NCBI RefSeq assembly: GCF_900090225.1
Contig: NZ_FMHY01000002.1
Span: 3,596,001 to 3,660,000 of the forward strand
Length of the DNA stretch: 64,000 nt
Direction: 5' to 3'
DNA from: Micromonospora eburnea
GTDB lineage: Bacteria > Actinomycetota > Actinomycetes > Mycobacteriales > Micromonosporaceae
Shown here: piece after piece, positions 51,376 through 60,081 of the stretch
How positions within the stretch are numbered: the stretch's first letter is position 1
Layout: every line of letters begins with the position of its first letter
Notes under the pieces: model-generated
Told to the model about the DNA's origin: nothing
What the model saw: only the letters and a program-made list of their open reading frames with translations
Database searches by the model: none
Made by a program: the position numbers and the translations under genes

Positions 51376-52665
51376 TTACTTCGACTCGTCGTCGAGGAAC
51401 TTCTGGAACGCCGTGTTCGCCGCGTCCGCCGAGGCGGCCGCGTCCTTGCCGGTGATCGCGTCAACGATCGGCTGGCCGACGATCTCGCGCGCCTGGGCGA
51501 CCTTCACCACCAGCGGACGGTCGTGGCCGACGCCGTTGGCGGTGCTGGCCGTGGTGGCCTCGGCGAGGTCCTTCGGGTAGGTCGCGATGCCCTCCGGGTT
51601 GGCCCAGACCGAGGCGCGGGCGCCGGGGACGCCGGCCTTCTGCTGCTCCAGGGCCTGCTCCTTGCCGGCCGCCCACTGGATGAACTTCCAGGCGTTGTCC
51701 TTGTTCTTCGACCCGTCGTTGACGCCGAGCGCCCAGGACGGGATGTTGTACGACTTCGAGCCGGCCGGGCCGGCCGGGAAGGCCGCGAAGCCGACGGTGT
51801 CGGAGACCTTCGACTTGGTCGGGTCGGTGGCGTTCTTGTAGAGCGAGTTGGCCTCGGTGTAGAAGGCGGCCTTGCCCTGGGTGAAGATCGCCATCGCCTC
51901 GGACCAGCTCATGTCCGTGCTGATGTTCTTCGGGCCCTGCTCACGCAGCAGCCCGCCGTAGTAGGCGTACGCCTGCTTGGCCTGCTCGGTGTTGACCGAG
52001 GCCTTCCCGCTCTCGTCGACGAAGTCGCCGCCGAAGCTGTAGAGGAAGCTGGAGAACTGGGTGACGGCGGCCGCCTTGCCGGTACGGGCCACGAAGCCGG
52101 CGACGCCGGGGTTGTCGGCCGCGATCTTCGCCGCCTGCGTCTTGAGCTCGTCGAGGGTCTTCGGCGGAGCGGTGAACCCGGACTTCTCCAGCAGGTCCTT
52201 GCGGTAGTAGAGGACCTCCGACTCGGTGATGATCGGCACGCCGACGATCTTGTCGTTGTACGTGGTGGCCTGCACCGGGCCGGCCTGGAAGTCACTGAAG
52301 TCGAAGGCGCTGTCGGACTTGGCCCGCTCGGTCAGGTCGGTGAGGTACTTGTTCTTGGCGAACAGCTTCCCCTCCTGCAGCGGCCGGTACATCATCACGT
52401 CGAGGTCGCTGGACCCGGCGTTCAGCTTGACGTTGTACTGGTCGGAGAGCTGGTCCTCGCCGAGCTGGGTGACCTCGACCTTGAGGCCCGTCTGCTTCTC
52501 GAACTCCGGCAGGGCCTTCTTGATGTTCTCGGTCCAGACGTGGTTCACCAGCGTCACGCGCAGGGTCTTCGAACCGCTGCCGCTGTCGCTCCCGCCACCG
52601 CAGGCGGACAGGCCCATGGCGGCAACCACGGCCAGAGACGTACCGATTATCGATCGACGTCGCAC
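51376..52665 (-). CDS. Sugar ABC transporter substrate-binding lipoprotein
   Basis: A 429-residue family 1 solute-binding protein. The lipobox LSAC follows a basic N terminus and a hydrophobic stretch, so it is a lipoprotein. The mature part has FEKQTGLKVEVTQLG near the start and MSWSEAMAIFTQGKAAFYTEANSL in the middle, with WKFIQWAAGKEQAL later, all typical. It probably binds a sugar acid or a sugar-acid oligomer such as a pectin or alginate product, inferred from the dehydratase and aldolase genes downstream. It is the first gene of the operon. Confidence 0.93.
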   Translation of the reverse strand: MRRRSIIGTSLAVVAAMGLSACGGGSDSGSGSKTLRVTLVNHVWTENIKKALPEFEKQTGLKVEVTQLGEDQLSDQYNVKLNAGSSDLDVMMYRPLQEGKLFAKNKYLTDLTERAKSDSAFDFSDFQAGPVQATTYNDKIVGVPIITESEVLYYRKDLLEKSGFTAPPKTLDELKTQAAKIAADNPGVAGFVARTGKAAAVTQFSSFLYSFGGDFVDESGKASVNTEQAKQAYAYYGGLLREQGPKNISTDMSWSEAMAIFTQGKAAFYTEANSLYKNATDPTKSKVSDTVGFAAFPAGPAGSKSYNIPSWALGVNDGSKNKDNAWKFIQWAAGKEQALEQQKAGVPGARASVWANPEGIATYPKDLAEATTASTANGVGHDRPLVVKVAQAREIVGQPIVDAITGKDAAASADAANTAFQKFLDDESK

Positions 52666-52801
52666 GTCATCTCTCCTTTACACGTGGTCGCCGCCCAGGG
52701 GGAAGAGCGCCACAACGTTGTAACGTCTGCTTTACGACGGGATGCTAGGCCGAAAAAGCTGACTTATTCAAGGGGTTGATCGAACTGATATGATCCTTGG
52801 C
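52666..52801. promoter_or_regulatory. Divergent control region of the sugar-acid operon and its regulator
   Basis: The segment is A/T-rich relative to its surroundings. ACAACGTTGT (52711-52720) is a ten-base perfect palindrome, and GTTGTAA with TTTACGAC forms a second imperfect inverted repeat just beyond it, both likely operators. On the plus strand TATGAT (52789-52794) lies seven bases before GTG 52802, a probable leaderless start for the regulator. The minus-strand gene has a purine-rich ribosome site after its promoter. Confidence 0.55.
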
Positions 52802-53560
52802 GTGGAACCGTACTCCTCCGGGGACGTCGTCGCCCAGCACGCCCCCGTCGAAGCCGGGCTGCACGCCCGCGTGCTCGAACACCTCGGCACCGCCATCTGC
52901 GGCGGCGAGTTCGCCCCCGGGGCGGTCCTCAACATCGACGAACTGGTCGACCGGTACGAGGTCTCCCGCTCGGTGGTCCGCGAGGTGCTGCGGGTCCTGG
53001 CGTCGATCGGGTTCATCGAGACCCGCCGCCGGGTCGGGGTGACGATCCGGCCGGCGCACGACTGGAACGTCTTCGACCCGCAGGTGATCCGCTGGCGTCT
53101 CGCCTCGGCCAGCCGGATCGCCCAGCTCCGGTCGATCACCGAGCTGCGCACCGCCATCGAGCCGCACGCCGCGCTGCTGGCCGCCAGCCGGGCCGGTCAC
53201 GACGAGGCGAGCGATCTCGTCGGGCTCGCGGCGAAGATGTGGGCCGCCGGCCAGGCCGGCGACGAGGAGCGGTTCCTGCGCCTCGACATCGAGTTCCACC
53301 GGCGGGTGCTGCTCGCCTCCGGCAACGAGATGTTCGTCCGGTTGCAGGACCTGGTCGCGGAGGTGCTCACCGGCCGGCACAAGCACCACCTCATGCCGCA
53401 CCACCCGCACGAGCAGGCGCTGCACCTGCACGCCGAGGTGGCCCAGGCGATCCAGCGGCAGGACGGCGAGCGCGCCCGGGAGGCGATGGTGCAGCTCATG
53501 GAACAGGCGTTCGACGAGATGAAGTCGATCTGGGAGCAGGCCACCGAGCCCGTCCGCTGA
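52802..53560 (+). CDS. FadR-subfamily GntR regulator
   Basis: A 252-residue regulator. The winged helix (about 25-85: FAPGAVLNIDELVDRYEVSRSVVREVLRVLASIGFIETRRR in outline) precedes an FCD ligand domain with metal-binding His and Asp (DIEFHRRVL, LHLHAEVAQAIQ). FCD regulators sense small organic acids such as glucuronate or gluconate. It is divergent from the sugar-acid operon and probably represses it until a pathway acid binds. GTG 52802 is preferred to ATG 52790, which lies inside the -10 box. Confidence 0.92.
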   Translation: MEPYSSGDVVAQHAPVEAGLHARVLEHLGTAICGGEFAPGAVLNIDELVDRYEVSRSVVREVLRVLASIGFIETRRRVGVTIRPAHDWNVFDPQVIRWRLASASRIAQLRSITELRTAIEPHAALLAASRAGHDEASDLVGLAAKMWAAGQAGDEERFLRLDIEFHRRVLLASGNEMFVRLQDLVAEVLTGRHKHHLMPHHPHEQALHLHAEVAQAIQRQDGERAREAMVQLMEQAFDEMKSIWEQATEPVR

Positions 53561-53565
53561 GCGGC

Positions 53566-53588
53566 CGGCGGCGGCAAGGCCGCCGCCG
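53566..53588. terminator. 10-bp stem-loop between convergent genes
   Basis: Perfect arms CGGCGGCGGC and GCCGCCGCCG at 53566-53575 and 53579-53588 enclose AAG. It ends the regulator gene and probably the convergent MDMPI gene. Confidence 0.55.
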
Positions 53589-53608
53589 TGACGGCGCCGG
53601 GGCGACCG

Positions 53609-54403
53609 TCAGCCGAACTGCACCCGGTCCAGCCAGAGATCGAGCAGCGCGGCGTCGCCGATGATCTCGACGGCCGCCGCACCGACCGGCCGCCGACGAT
53701 AGGCCAGCAGCAGCAACTCGGTCACCGGCCCGCGTACGGCCACGGCGGCCTTCTCGTGCGCGCGCCGCCAGGCCAGCGTGTCGCCGGTGAGGTCGATCAC
53801 CCACTCCGCGCCCGCCTCAGCCGGCAGATCGGTGGCGTGCAGGTGCACGGTACGGCCGGGGCCGAGCAGCGTACGCCGCTCCGGATAGATGTCGAACATC
53901 ATCGGCAGCGAGCCCAGTTCCATCCACTCGTCCAGCGCGTCGACGGCCACCGCCGGATCGACGGCGAAGTCCACGCCCAGCGCGAGAGCGGCGTCGGCGC
54001 GGTGCATCAGCGTCTCGTGGGCGAACCGGCGGGCCCAGAACGCCGTCGCGGACGGGACCGGCAGCGGAGTCCACGTCGTGACCTCGGGGCCGGCCGCGGT
54101 GAGCGCGCCGGCCAGCTCGGCGGCGGACTCGACCAGCCAGGGGCCGACCACCGCCGGCTCCTCCCGCGCGAACGCGGACAGGTCACGGACGTGGGTGTCG
54201 TCGGGCGGGACGGTCGCCCGGGTCCGCACCACCTCCGCGGCCCAGCGCTGGCCGCCACCGAGGTGCCGCGCCAACTGGCCGAGGTTCCAGCCGGGACACG
54301 ACGGTACGGCGACGGTGAGGTCGGCCGGGTCGAGATGGGATCGGAGCAGGTCGCTCTGGGCGACGATCTCGGCGCAGTGTCGGTCGAAGCTCAACCCGGT
54401 CAT
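53609..54403 (-). CDS. Mycothiol-dependent enzyme, MDMPI family
   Basis: A 264-residue protein of the maleylpyruvate isomerase family that uses mycothiol (DinB-like fold). Signatures are VPSCPGWNLGQLARHLGGG near the N terminus and FWARRFAHETLMHRADA in the middle, with two histidines that bind zinc. A C-terminal MDMPI_C domain follows. The reaction is unknown; members include maleylpyruvate isomerase and detoxification enzymes. ATG 54403 has TAGGGT six bases upstream and no ribosome site. Confidence 0.87.
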   Translation of the reverse strand: MTGLSFDRHCAEIVAQSDLLRSHLDPADLTVAVPSCPGWNLGQLARHLGGGQRWAAEVVRTRATVPPDDTHVRDLSAFAREEPAVVGPWLVESAAELAGALTAAGPEVTTWTPLPVPSATAFWARRFAHETLMHRADAALALGVDFAVDPAVAVDALDEWMELGSLPMMFDIYPERRTLLGPGRTVHLHATDLPAEAGAEWVIDLTGDTLAWRRAHEKAAVAVRGPVTELLLLAYRRRPVGAAAVEIIGDAALLDLWLDRVQFG

Positions 54404-54415
54404 CAATCCACCCTA
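54404..54415 (-). promoter_or_regulatory. Leaderless promoter -10 box of the MDMPI gene
   Basis: TAGGGT (54415-54410) is followed by six bases and ATG on the minus strand. Confidence 0.5.
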
Positions 54416-54534
54416 GACGCCCGTTCGTCCCTGGATGGGACGCTAGAACCGGTGTCACGTCCCACCCGGAGCGAGGGCCGTGGTGTGGCCACCCGCGGCC
54501 GACGCCTGAAACCGTCGCGACCCGACGGACCTGT

Positions 54535-55137
54535 TCACTCGCTTCGTGTCCTGGGGCCCCTTCCGCCGGTCACTGTCGTGACCGCACGGGACCTCCACTC
54601 GTCGGCCAGGATGGCGAAGACGAACTGGTCGGCCCACTCGCCCCGGTAGCGGTAGCTCTGGAGATGGTGCGCCTCCTGGCGCATGCCGAGCCGGGCCATC
54701 AGCCGGGCGGACGCCGTGTTCCGGCCGTGGCATCGCGCGTAGATCCGGTGCAGCCCGAACTCGTTGAACCCCCAGTCGACGAGCGCGGCGGCGGCCTCCG
54801 TGGCCAGCCCGCGTCCACCGTGGTCGGGGTGGAAAATGTACCCGAGCTCGGCCGTGCGATCAGCCACGCTGCGCCAGACCAACTCCACCGTCCCGATCAC
54901 CCCGGCGTCGGTGACCACGGCCAACGTCAGGCAGTCGCCCTCCGCGCGCAGCGCGTCCTCGCCCGTCATGGCCACCACCGACGCCCGCGACTCCTCCCGG
55001 GTACGCGGCCCGGCCTCGCGCAGCCAGCGGACCACGTCGGCGCGGCCCTGGTACGCGTACACGTCGTCGAGGTCGTCCAGGGTGATCGGGCGCAGGGTCA
55101 GGCGGGCGGTGCGAATCGGGTACGCCGGCTGGGACAC
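54535..55137 (-). CDS. GNAT acetyltransferase, RimJ/RimL-like
   Basis: A 200-residue N-acetyltransferase. The acetyl-CoA site appears as IFHPDHGGRGLATEAAAAL, and the NTASARLMARLGMRQEAH segment is typical of RimJ/RimL-type ribosomal-protein and antibiotic acetyltransferases. The final 20 residues lie in a stretch that looks like a degraded copy of the dispersed 70-base element, so the C terminus may have been remodelled. GTG 55137 is preceded by TAGGAT and six bases, with no ribosome site. Confidence 0.9.
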   Translation of the reverse strand: MSQPAYPIRTARLTLRPITLDDLDDVYAYQGRADVVRWLREAGPRTREESRASVVAMTGEDALRAEGDCLTLAVVTDAGVIGTVELVWRSVADRTAELGYIFHPDHGGRGLATEAAAALVDWGFNEFGLHRIYARCHGRNTASARLMARLGMRQEAHHLQSYRYRGEWADQFVFAILADEWRSRAVTTVTGGRGPRTRSE

Positions 55138-55149
55138 CCGACGATCCTA
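55138..55149 (-). promoter_or_regulatory. Leaderless promoter -10 box of the GNAT gene
   Basis: TAGGAT (55149-55144) is followed by six bases and GTG on the minus strand. Confidence 0.5.
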
Positions 55150-55245
55150 AGGTGTGTCTCCTGGCTCTCGTCGAGGCAGGACGAGGCCCAGGCGGCGAGC
55201 CACCGTCACCGCCGTCGGGAGCACGTTGTGTTTGTCGGGCCCTAT

Positions 55246-55314
55246 GAACCTGATGGCGTAAACGAATCAGGCCGGCTCCGGCCGTGGGCGTGATTCGTTT
55301 ACGCCATCAGGTTC
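55246..55314. repeat. 24-bp perfect inverted repeat in a gene-free stretch
   Basis: Arms at 55246-55269 and 55291-55314 are perfect complements. The 21-base loop carries a second small palindrome built on GGCC. The gap 55150-55445 holds no other supported feature. The stem is too long and perfect for a chance event; it may be a terminator, since it lies beyond the transketolase stop, or a mobile palindromic repeat. Confidence 0.6.
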
Positions 55315-55445
55315 GCAGGGAGCGAGAACCTTGCTGTCCGGGGCGCTCGGCGACCCAGGTGCCCGATCCTGTGTGCGCCGAGTCCGGCCGGTCGATCCAC
55401 CTCGGCGTCGAGGTCGCTCTCACTGACGTTCATGCCGGGCGGCGG

Positions 55446-57314
55446 TCAGCACAGGGCGCGGGCCGCGGTGACGATGGCGTGTACGCCGATCCCCGCCTGA
55501 TCCATCAGCTGGGTCGAGGTGCCGGAGGTGGGCAGCCCCCGTACCGCCAGGTGGTTGACCCGCACCGGCTCGGCGAGGTCGGCCAGGGATTCGAGTACGG
55601 CCGATCCCAGTCCGCCCTCCGGGTAGTGGTCCTCGACCACCACCAACCGGCCGCCCGTGTCCCGTACGGCGTCGAGCAACCGCTGCCGGTCCAGCGGTTT
55701 GACGGAGTAGAGGTCGATGACCCGGGCGGTGATCCCCTCGCGGGCCAGCTCGTCGGCGGCGGCGAGACAGTTGTGCACCGTCACCCCGGCGCCGATCAGC
55801 GCGACGTCGTCGTCCTTGCCGGCGCGGAGCAGCTTGCTGCCGCCGATCGGGAAGTCGTCGCCGTTGTCGTAGAGCACCGGGTACTTGCCGCGGGTGGTGC
55901 GCAGGTAGGCGATGCCCTTCCGGTCGACCATCTGGGCGACCAGGGCGGCGCAGGACACGGCGTCGCTGGGATAGAGAACCGTCGAGCCCTGCACGGCCCG
56001 CAGGGCGGCCAGGTCCTCCAGCCCCATCTGCGAGGGACCATCCGCCCCGATCTCCACCCCGGCGTGCGAGCCGGACAGGGCGATGTCGGCCCGGGAGATG
56101 GCGGCCATCCGGATGAAGTCGTAGGCGCGGGAGAGGAACGCCGCGAAGGTCGCGGCGAAGGGCCGGTAGCCGCGCACCTGGAGCCCGACCGCGGCGGCGA
56201 CCAGTTGCTGTTCGGAGATGAACATCTCGAAGAACCGATCGGGGTACGCCTCACCGAACTTGTCGGCCCGGGTGGAGTCGCTGACCTCGCCGTCCAGGGC
56301 GACCACGTCCGGTCGCGAGCCCAGCGCCCGCAGCGCGTCCCCGTACGCGTTCCGCGTCGCGACCAGCGCGCCCTTCTCGTATTCCGGCAACTCGGGCGGC
56401 TGCGGGGCGGAGGGCTTCCCGGCGGCCGGAACCGGCTCGGGGCGGGGCCCGGTGACGCGGATCTGCCGGACGCCGCCGAGGGCCCGCACGGCCTGCTCGG
56501 CCACGTCGGGTTTCAGCGGCTTGCCGTGCCATCCCGGCTTGTTCTCGACCTCGGGCACCCCCTTTCCCTTGACCGTGCGGGCGAGCACCACGGTCGGCCC
56601 GGTCGCCTCCCGGGCCTGGCCGAACGCCTCGTCGATCGCCACCAGGTCGTGGCCGTCGACGACGATCGGGCGGCAGCCGAACGCCTCGACCCGCCGCCGG
56701 TAGGTGTCCAGGTCCCACTCCAGCTCGGTCGGTCCGCGCTGTCCCAACCGGTTCACGTCGACGATCGCGGTGAGGTTGCGTAGCCCGTAGTGGCCGGCCT
56801 TGTCCAGGGCCTCCCAGATGGAACCCTCGGCCATCTCGCTGTCGCCGCACAACGCCCACACATGGAACGGCAGGTGGTCGAGATACCGTCCGGCCAGCGC
56901 GATCCCGACACCGACGGGCAGTCCCTGACCGAGCGAGCCGGTGGCGACGTCGACCCAGGGCAGGGCGGGCGTGGGGTGCCCCTGCAGGCGCGACCCGAGC
57001 TGGCGGTAGGTCTCCATCAGCTCCTGCTCGCTGATCGCACCGACCGCCCGCAGGATCGCGTACAGCAGCGGCGAGGCGTGCCCCTTGGAGAAGATCAGAT
57101 GGTCGTTGGCCCGGGTCGGCGGGTTCACCCAGTCGTACCGCAGGTGCCGGGCGATCAGCACCGCCATCAGGTCGGCGGCGGACAGGCTCGAGGTCGGATG
57201 CCCGGACCCGGCCATGGTGCTGCAACGGATCGCGTCCACCCGCAGCTGGGCGGCGAGCTCACCCAGCCGGGTGACCTCCTCGTCGCCGAGGGTGCGCTCT
57301 GCTTCCATCGTCAC
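55446..57314 (-). CDS. tkt: Transketolase, short form
   Basis: A 622-residue thiamine diphosphate enzyme. The N-terminal half has the TPP/metal site GDSEMAEGSIWEA and the substrate-site His in GHASPLLY. The Pyr domain holds FMEMFISEQ-like (FFEMFISEQ) and PFAATFAAF motifs, and the C-terminal domain ends normally. The length and arrangement match the animal-type transketolases more than the 660-700-residue bacterial ones. It transfers two-carbon units in the pentose phosphate pathway. GTG 57314 has GGGAGG eight bases upstream. Confidence 0.93.
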   Translation of the reverse strand: MTMEAERTLGDEEVTRLGELAAQLRVDAIRCSTMAGSGHPTSSLSAADLMAVLIARHLRYDWVNPPTRANDHLIFSKGHASPLLYAILRAVGAISEQELMETYRQLGSRLQGHPTPALPWVDVATGSLGQGLPVGVGIALAGRYLDHLPFHVWALCGDSEMAEGSIWEALDKAGHYGLRNLTAIVDVNRLGQRGPTELEWDLDTYRRRVEAFGCRPIVVDGHDLVAIDEAFGQAREATGPTVVLARTVKGKGVPEVENKPGWHGKPLKPDVAEQAVRALGGVRQIRVTGPRPEPVPAAGKPSAPQPPELPEYEKGALVATRNAYGDALRALGSRPDVVALDGEVSDSTRADKFGEAYPDRFFEMFISEQQLVAAAVGLQVRGYRPFAATFAAFLSRAYDFIRMAAISRADIALSGSHAGVEIGADGPSQMGLEDLAALRAVQGSTVLYPSDAVSCAALVAQMVDRKGIAYLRTTRGKYPVLYDNGDDFPIGGSKLLRAGKDDDVALIGAGVTVHNCLAAADELAREGITARVIDLYSVKPLDRQRLLDAVRDTGGRLVVVEDHYPEGGLGSAVLESLADLAEPVRVNHLAVRGLPTSGTSTQLMDQAGIGVHAIVTAARALC

Positions 57315-57443
57315 CGGTATCGCCTCCCGCGATCGGCCTGTCCCGGCCGGGCCACCGCGCCACGGCCGGTCCGGCCGCTTCGCCAGGCCCTCGCCCACAC
57401 CGTAGCCAGGAGAGCCCCGAAGTGTCCGATAACCACCGAGTTG

Positions 57444-58559
57444 TCAGCACAGCAGGTGAGGCTCGGCGCCACCCCGGCATCGTCCGCGCCCGCCGGCCCG
57501 GGAGGTGACCAGCCAGGCCGCCACCGCCAGGTAGGGCAGCGCGGCCAGCGCGAAGGCGACGCGATTGCCGGTCACGCCGGCGACGACGCCGTAGCCGGCG
57601 TAGCACACGACGATGGTCAGGTCGGTGGCCATCCCGGCCACCGACGTCACGGTCGCCCGGGCCGGTCCGGCGATCCGGGCCTGCAACCGCACGTCGGCGA
57701 GCACGGTGGCGAGTTGGAACGCGGCGAACGCCACCGCGAGCAGCACGAAACCCGCCGGACGGCCGGCCAGCGCGCCCGCCGCCAGCGCCGACGCGGCGAG
57801 CACCAGCAGTCCCGCGTACCCGCGGTCGGTCAGCCGCTCCCCCGCCGGGGCGAGCAGCCCGCCCACGGTCATCCCGGCCCAGAGCAGCAGGAGCAGCAGC
57901 GGCACCGTCGCCTCGGCGACACCGGTGTCCCGGGCCAGCAGGCCGCTGTACTCGTCGAGGCCGCCCCAGACCGCGGTCACCGCCGGGACGAGCAGCAGGG
58001 CCGCCCGTACCGTGCGGTCGGCGCGGGCCTCGGCCAGGCCGGCGCGCAGGCTGGCCAGCCACCCGGCGTCGTCGCTCCGGCCCGCGTCGGTTGGCTCGCC
58101 CTCGGCCGGCGCGGTGGCCACCACGGGCGCGGCCGTCCGATGTTCGGGGAACCGGGTCGCGACGGCGGCGGCGAGCAGCGCCGCGAGGACGCTGGCCGCG
58201 CCGACCGCCCGATAGCCGCCGGCGGCGAAGACCGGCCCGGCCAGCGCACCGGACCCCGCCGCGGCGAACACCTCCGCCGTGCGCGCCCGACCCAGCAGAC
58301 GGGCGTACCGGTCGGCGGCTCCGACCCGGTCGAGCTCGCTGAAGACCAGCGCCTCCAGGGTGCCGGAACGCAGCGCCCCGCCCGCGCCCCAGAGCACGAA
58401 CCCGACGGCGAACACCGGGTACGACGGGACGAGCGTCCAGAGGGCGAAGGCCACGGCCGGCAGCAGCGGGGCCAGGGTGAGCAGCAGCCGTAGAGCGTGG
58501 CGGCCAGCCGGCCGGTCGCGGGCACGCGCCCAGGGGTGACGATCATGAAGCCTTCCCAC
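57444..58559 (-). pseudogene. MFS transporter lacking the N-terminal helices
   Basis: A 371-residue frame whose first hydrophobic segment (LLLTLAPLLPAVAFALW) corresponds to TM3 of typical MFS proteins of this kind (about 420 residues). GGALRSGTLEALVFSEL and later helices are normal. TM1-2 and the conserved loop 2-3 are missing, and the first 30 residues are polar and unlike the family. The adjacent upstream frames carry no missing helix. The gene is therefore probably 5'-truncated and inactive, though expression cannot be excluded. Confidence 0.6.
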
Positions 58560-58684
58560 GGGGACGCAACGGACACCGGACGTGCGGTATCCGCGGCGGC
58601 GGCCCCTAGGAAAGGATCAACATCGCCAGGTCATGGGTCGATGTTATCGGCCACCCGCCCCTCACGGCGCCCCCGGCGAAGGGC

Positions 58685-58720
58685 GCCGCCTCCCCCGTGG
58701 CCGAGCACGAGGGAGGCGGC
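58685..58720 (-). terminator. Stem-loop after the DUF3103-like gene
   Basis: GCCGCCTCCC at 58685-58694 pairs perfectly with GGGAGGCGGC at 58711-58720 across a 16-base loop, just beyond the stop codon at 58727. Confidence 0.55.
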
Positions 58721-58726
58721 AGATGC

Positions 58727-59878
58727 TCAGAACTGCTGCACCCAGTACGGGGCGACGTCCATCCAGCCGTTGGCGGCGGCACCGTTGAGGCGACCCGAGC
58801 TGTTGGTGCTCAGGGTGTACCAGGAGTCGACGTAGTCCGGGTCGTCGGTCCACCAGCTGGCCGGCATCGCGTCGATGATCGCGTTGACCAGCGGCGTGTA
58901 GGTGCCGTAGTCGACGACGGTCAGCAGGACGGTGAGCAGCGCCTTGGCCAGGTCGCGGTAGTTGGTGTCGCCGTCGTCCTCCCACATCACCACGTCGGCC
59001 AGGTTGTACTTGTAGTTGTTGAAGTGGACCAGCAGCTGGTTGGGGTAGTAGATCGTGCCGTCGTTGTCGAGGTACGGCATCTCCACGATGTTGACCGTGG
59101 GCTTGCCGTCGAGCCCGAAGCCGCCGACGACGTTGAAGATCTCGGCCGCGCCCTTGATCCACGGCTCCTTGTCGTCGTTCAACCGGACAGCGTTGACCTT
59201 GGTGGCCCAGTAGCCGGCCTGCGCCGTCACCGTGGACCTGCCGCCCGCCGAGGCCGCGGCGTCGTGCCTGACCGGCGTCAGGCCCCGGGCGGCCAACTCC
59301 TGCCGGACCTGCGCCAGGCCCCGCTCCATCGACTTCCGCACGTCAACCTCGACCACCAGCACCGGGCGGGTGGGCACCCGGACCGGGTCGAGGAGGACGC
59401 GTCCGCCGGCGGGGTCGTGGGCGACCACATCGGTCATCGTGTCGTCGCTCGACGCCGCCGCCACGAGCGGACGCTCGGACCGGGCCAGCGCGGCTGCCAT
59501 GCCCTCGTGCCCGAGCCGCAGTCGCAGCACCGAGCCGGTGCTCTCCGGCAACCCCTTCGCCGCCAGCACCGCCTGGTTCACCGACCGCGCGGCGCGGTCG
59601 ACCCGCGCGTTGAGTCCGGCCGTCAGGAGGTCCACCGGCCCGGCGGTGACGGCCGACACGACACGGTCGCGGGTGGCGGGGTCGGCGAGCGCGCCGGCCA
59701 CCTCGCGGGCGATCCGGTCGGTGGCCGAGAAGACGGGGCCGACGCCGGACGGGGTGGCGTCGGCGCCGCTCGGCGCGTGGGCCGGACCGGCCTGGGCGGG
59801 TGTCGCCGCCGAGGCGATCAGGGTGGTTGCCGCCACGCCGAGGGCGAGCACGGCAAGACGGAGGGAACGTGGACGCAT
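58727..59878 (-). CDS. Secreted DUF3103-like protein
   Basis: A 383-residue exported protein. A signal peptide (LAVLALGVAATTLIASAATPAQA) is followed by a variable N-terminal region and a C-terminal domain (about 230-383) rich in Trp and Tyr with VVMWEDDGDTNYRDLAKALL, YTPLVNAIIDAMPASWW and DDPDYVDSWYTL. This C-terminal pattern fits the DUF3103 family as I recall it. Function is unknown. ATG 59878 has GAGGAG upstream. There are no cysteines in the mature region. Confidence 0.7.
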   Translation of the reverse strand: MRPRSLRLAVLALGVAATTLIASAATPAQAGPAHAPSGADATPSGVGPVFSATDRIAREVAGALADPATRDRVVSAVTAGPVDLLTAGLNARVDRAARSVNQAVLAAKGLPESTGSVLRLRLGHEGMAAALARSERPLVAAASSDDTMTDVVAHDPAGGRVLLDPVRVPTRPVLVVEVDVRKSMERGLAQVRQELAARGLTPVRHDAAASAGGRSTVTAQAGYWATKVNAVRLNDDKEPWIKGAAEIFNVVGGFGLDGKPTVNIVEMPYLDNDGTIYYPNQLLVHFNNYKYNLADVVMWEDDGDTNYRDLAKALLTVLLTVVDYGTYTPLVNAIIDAMPASWWTDDPDYVDSWYTLSTNSSGRLNGAAANGWMDVAPYWVQQF

Positions 59879-60081
59879 GCGGGCTCCTCTGGGGTCGCGG
59901 CGCTGGCTGGCGAGGCGCAGCCGGCTAGCCCGATGATCGCATCCACACATAGGGATTAGTCAATCAGCATCGGTCACAGTGGACCTGTGGACCCGCGGGC
60001 GCCGCGCCGGTGACAGGAGCGTGGCGTCCCCTCCGCGGACGCCGGTGGCCCCGGCCACGGCACGGGACCACCGGCGACGGC

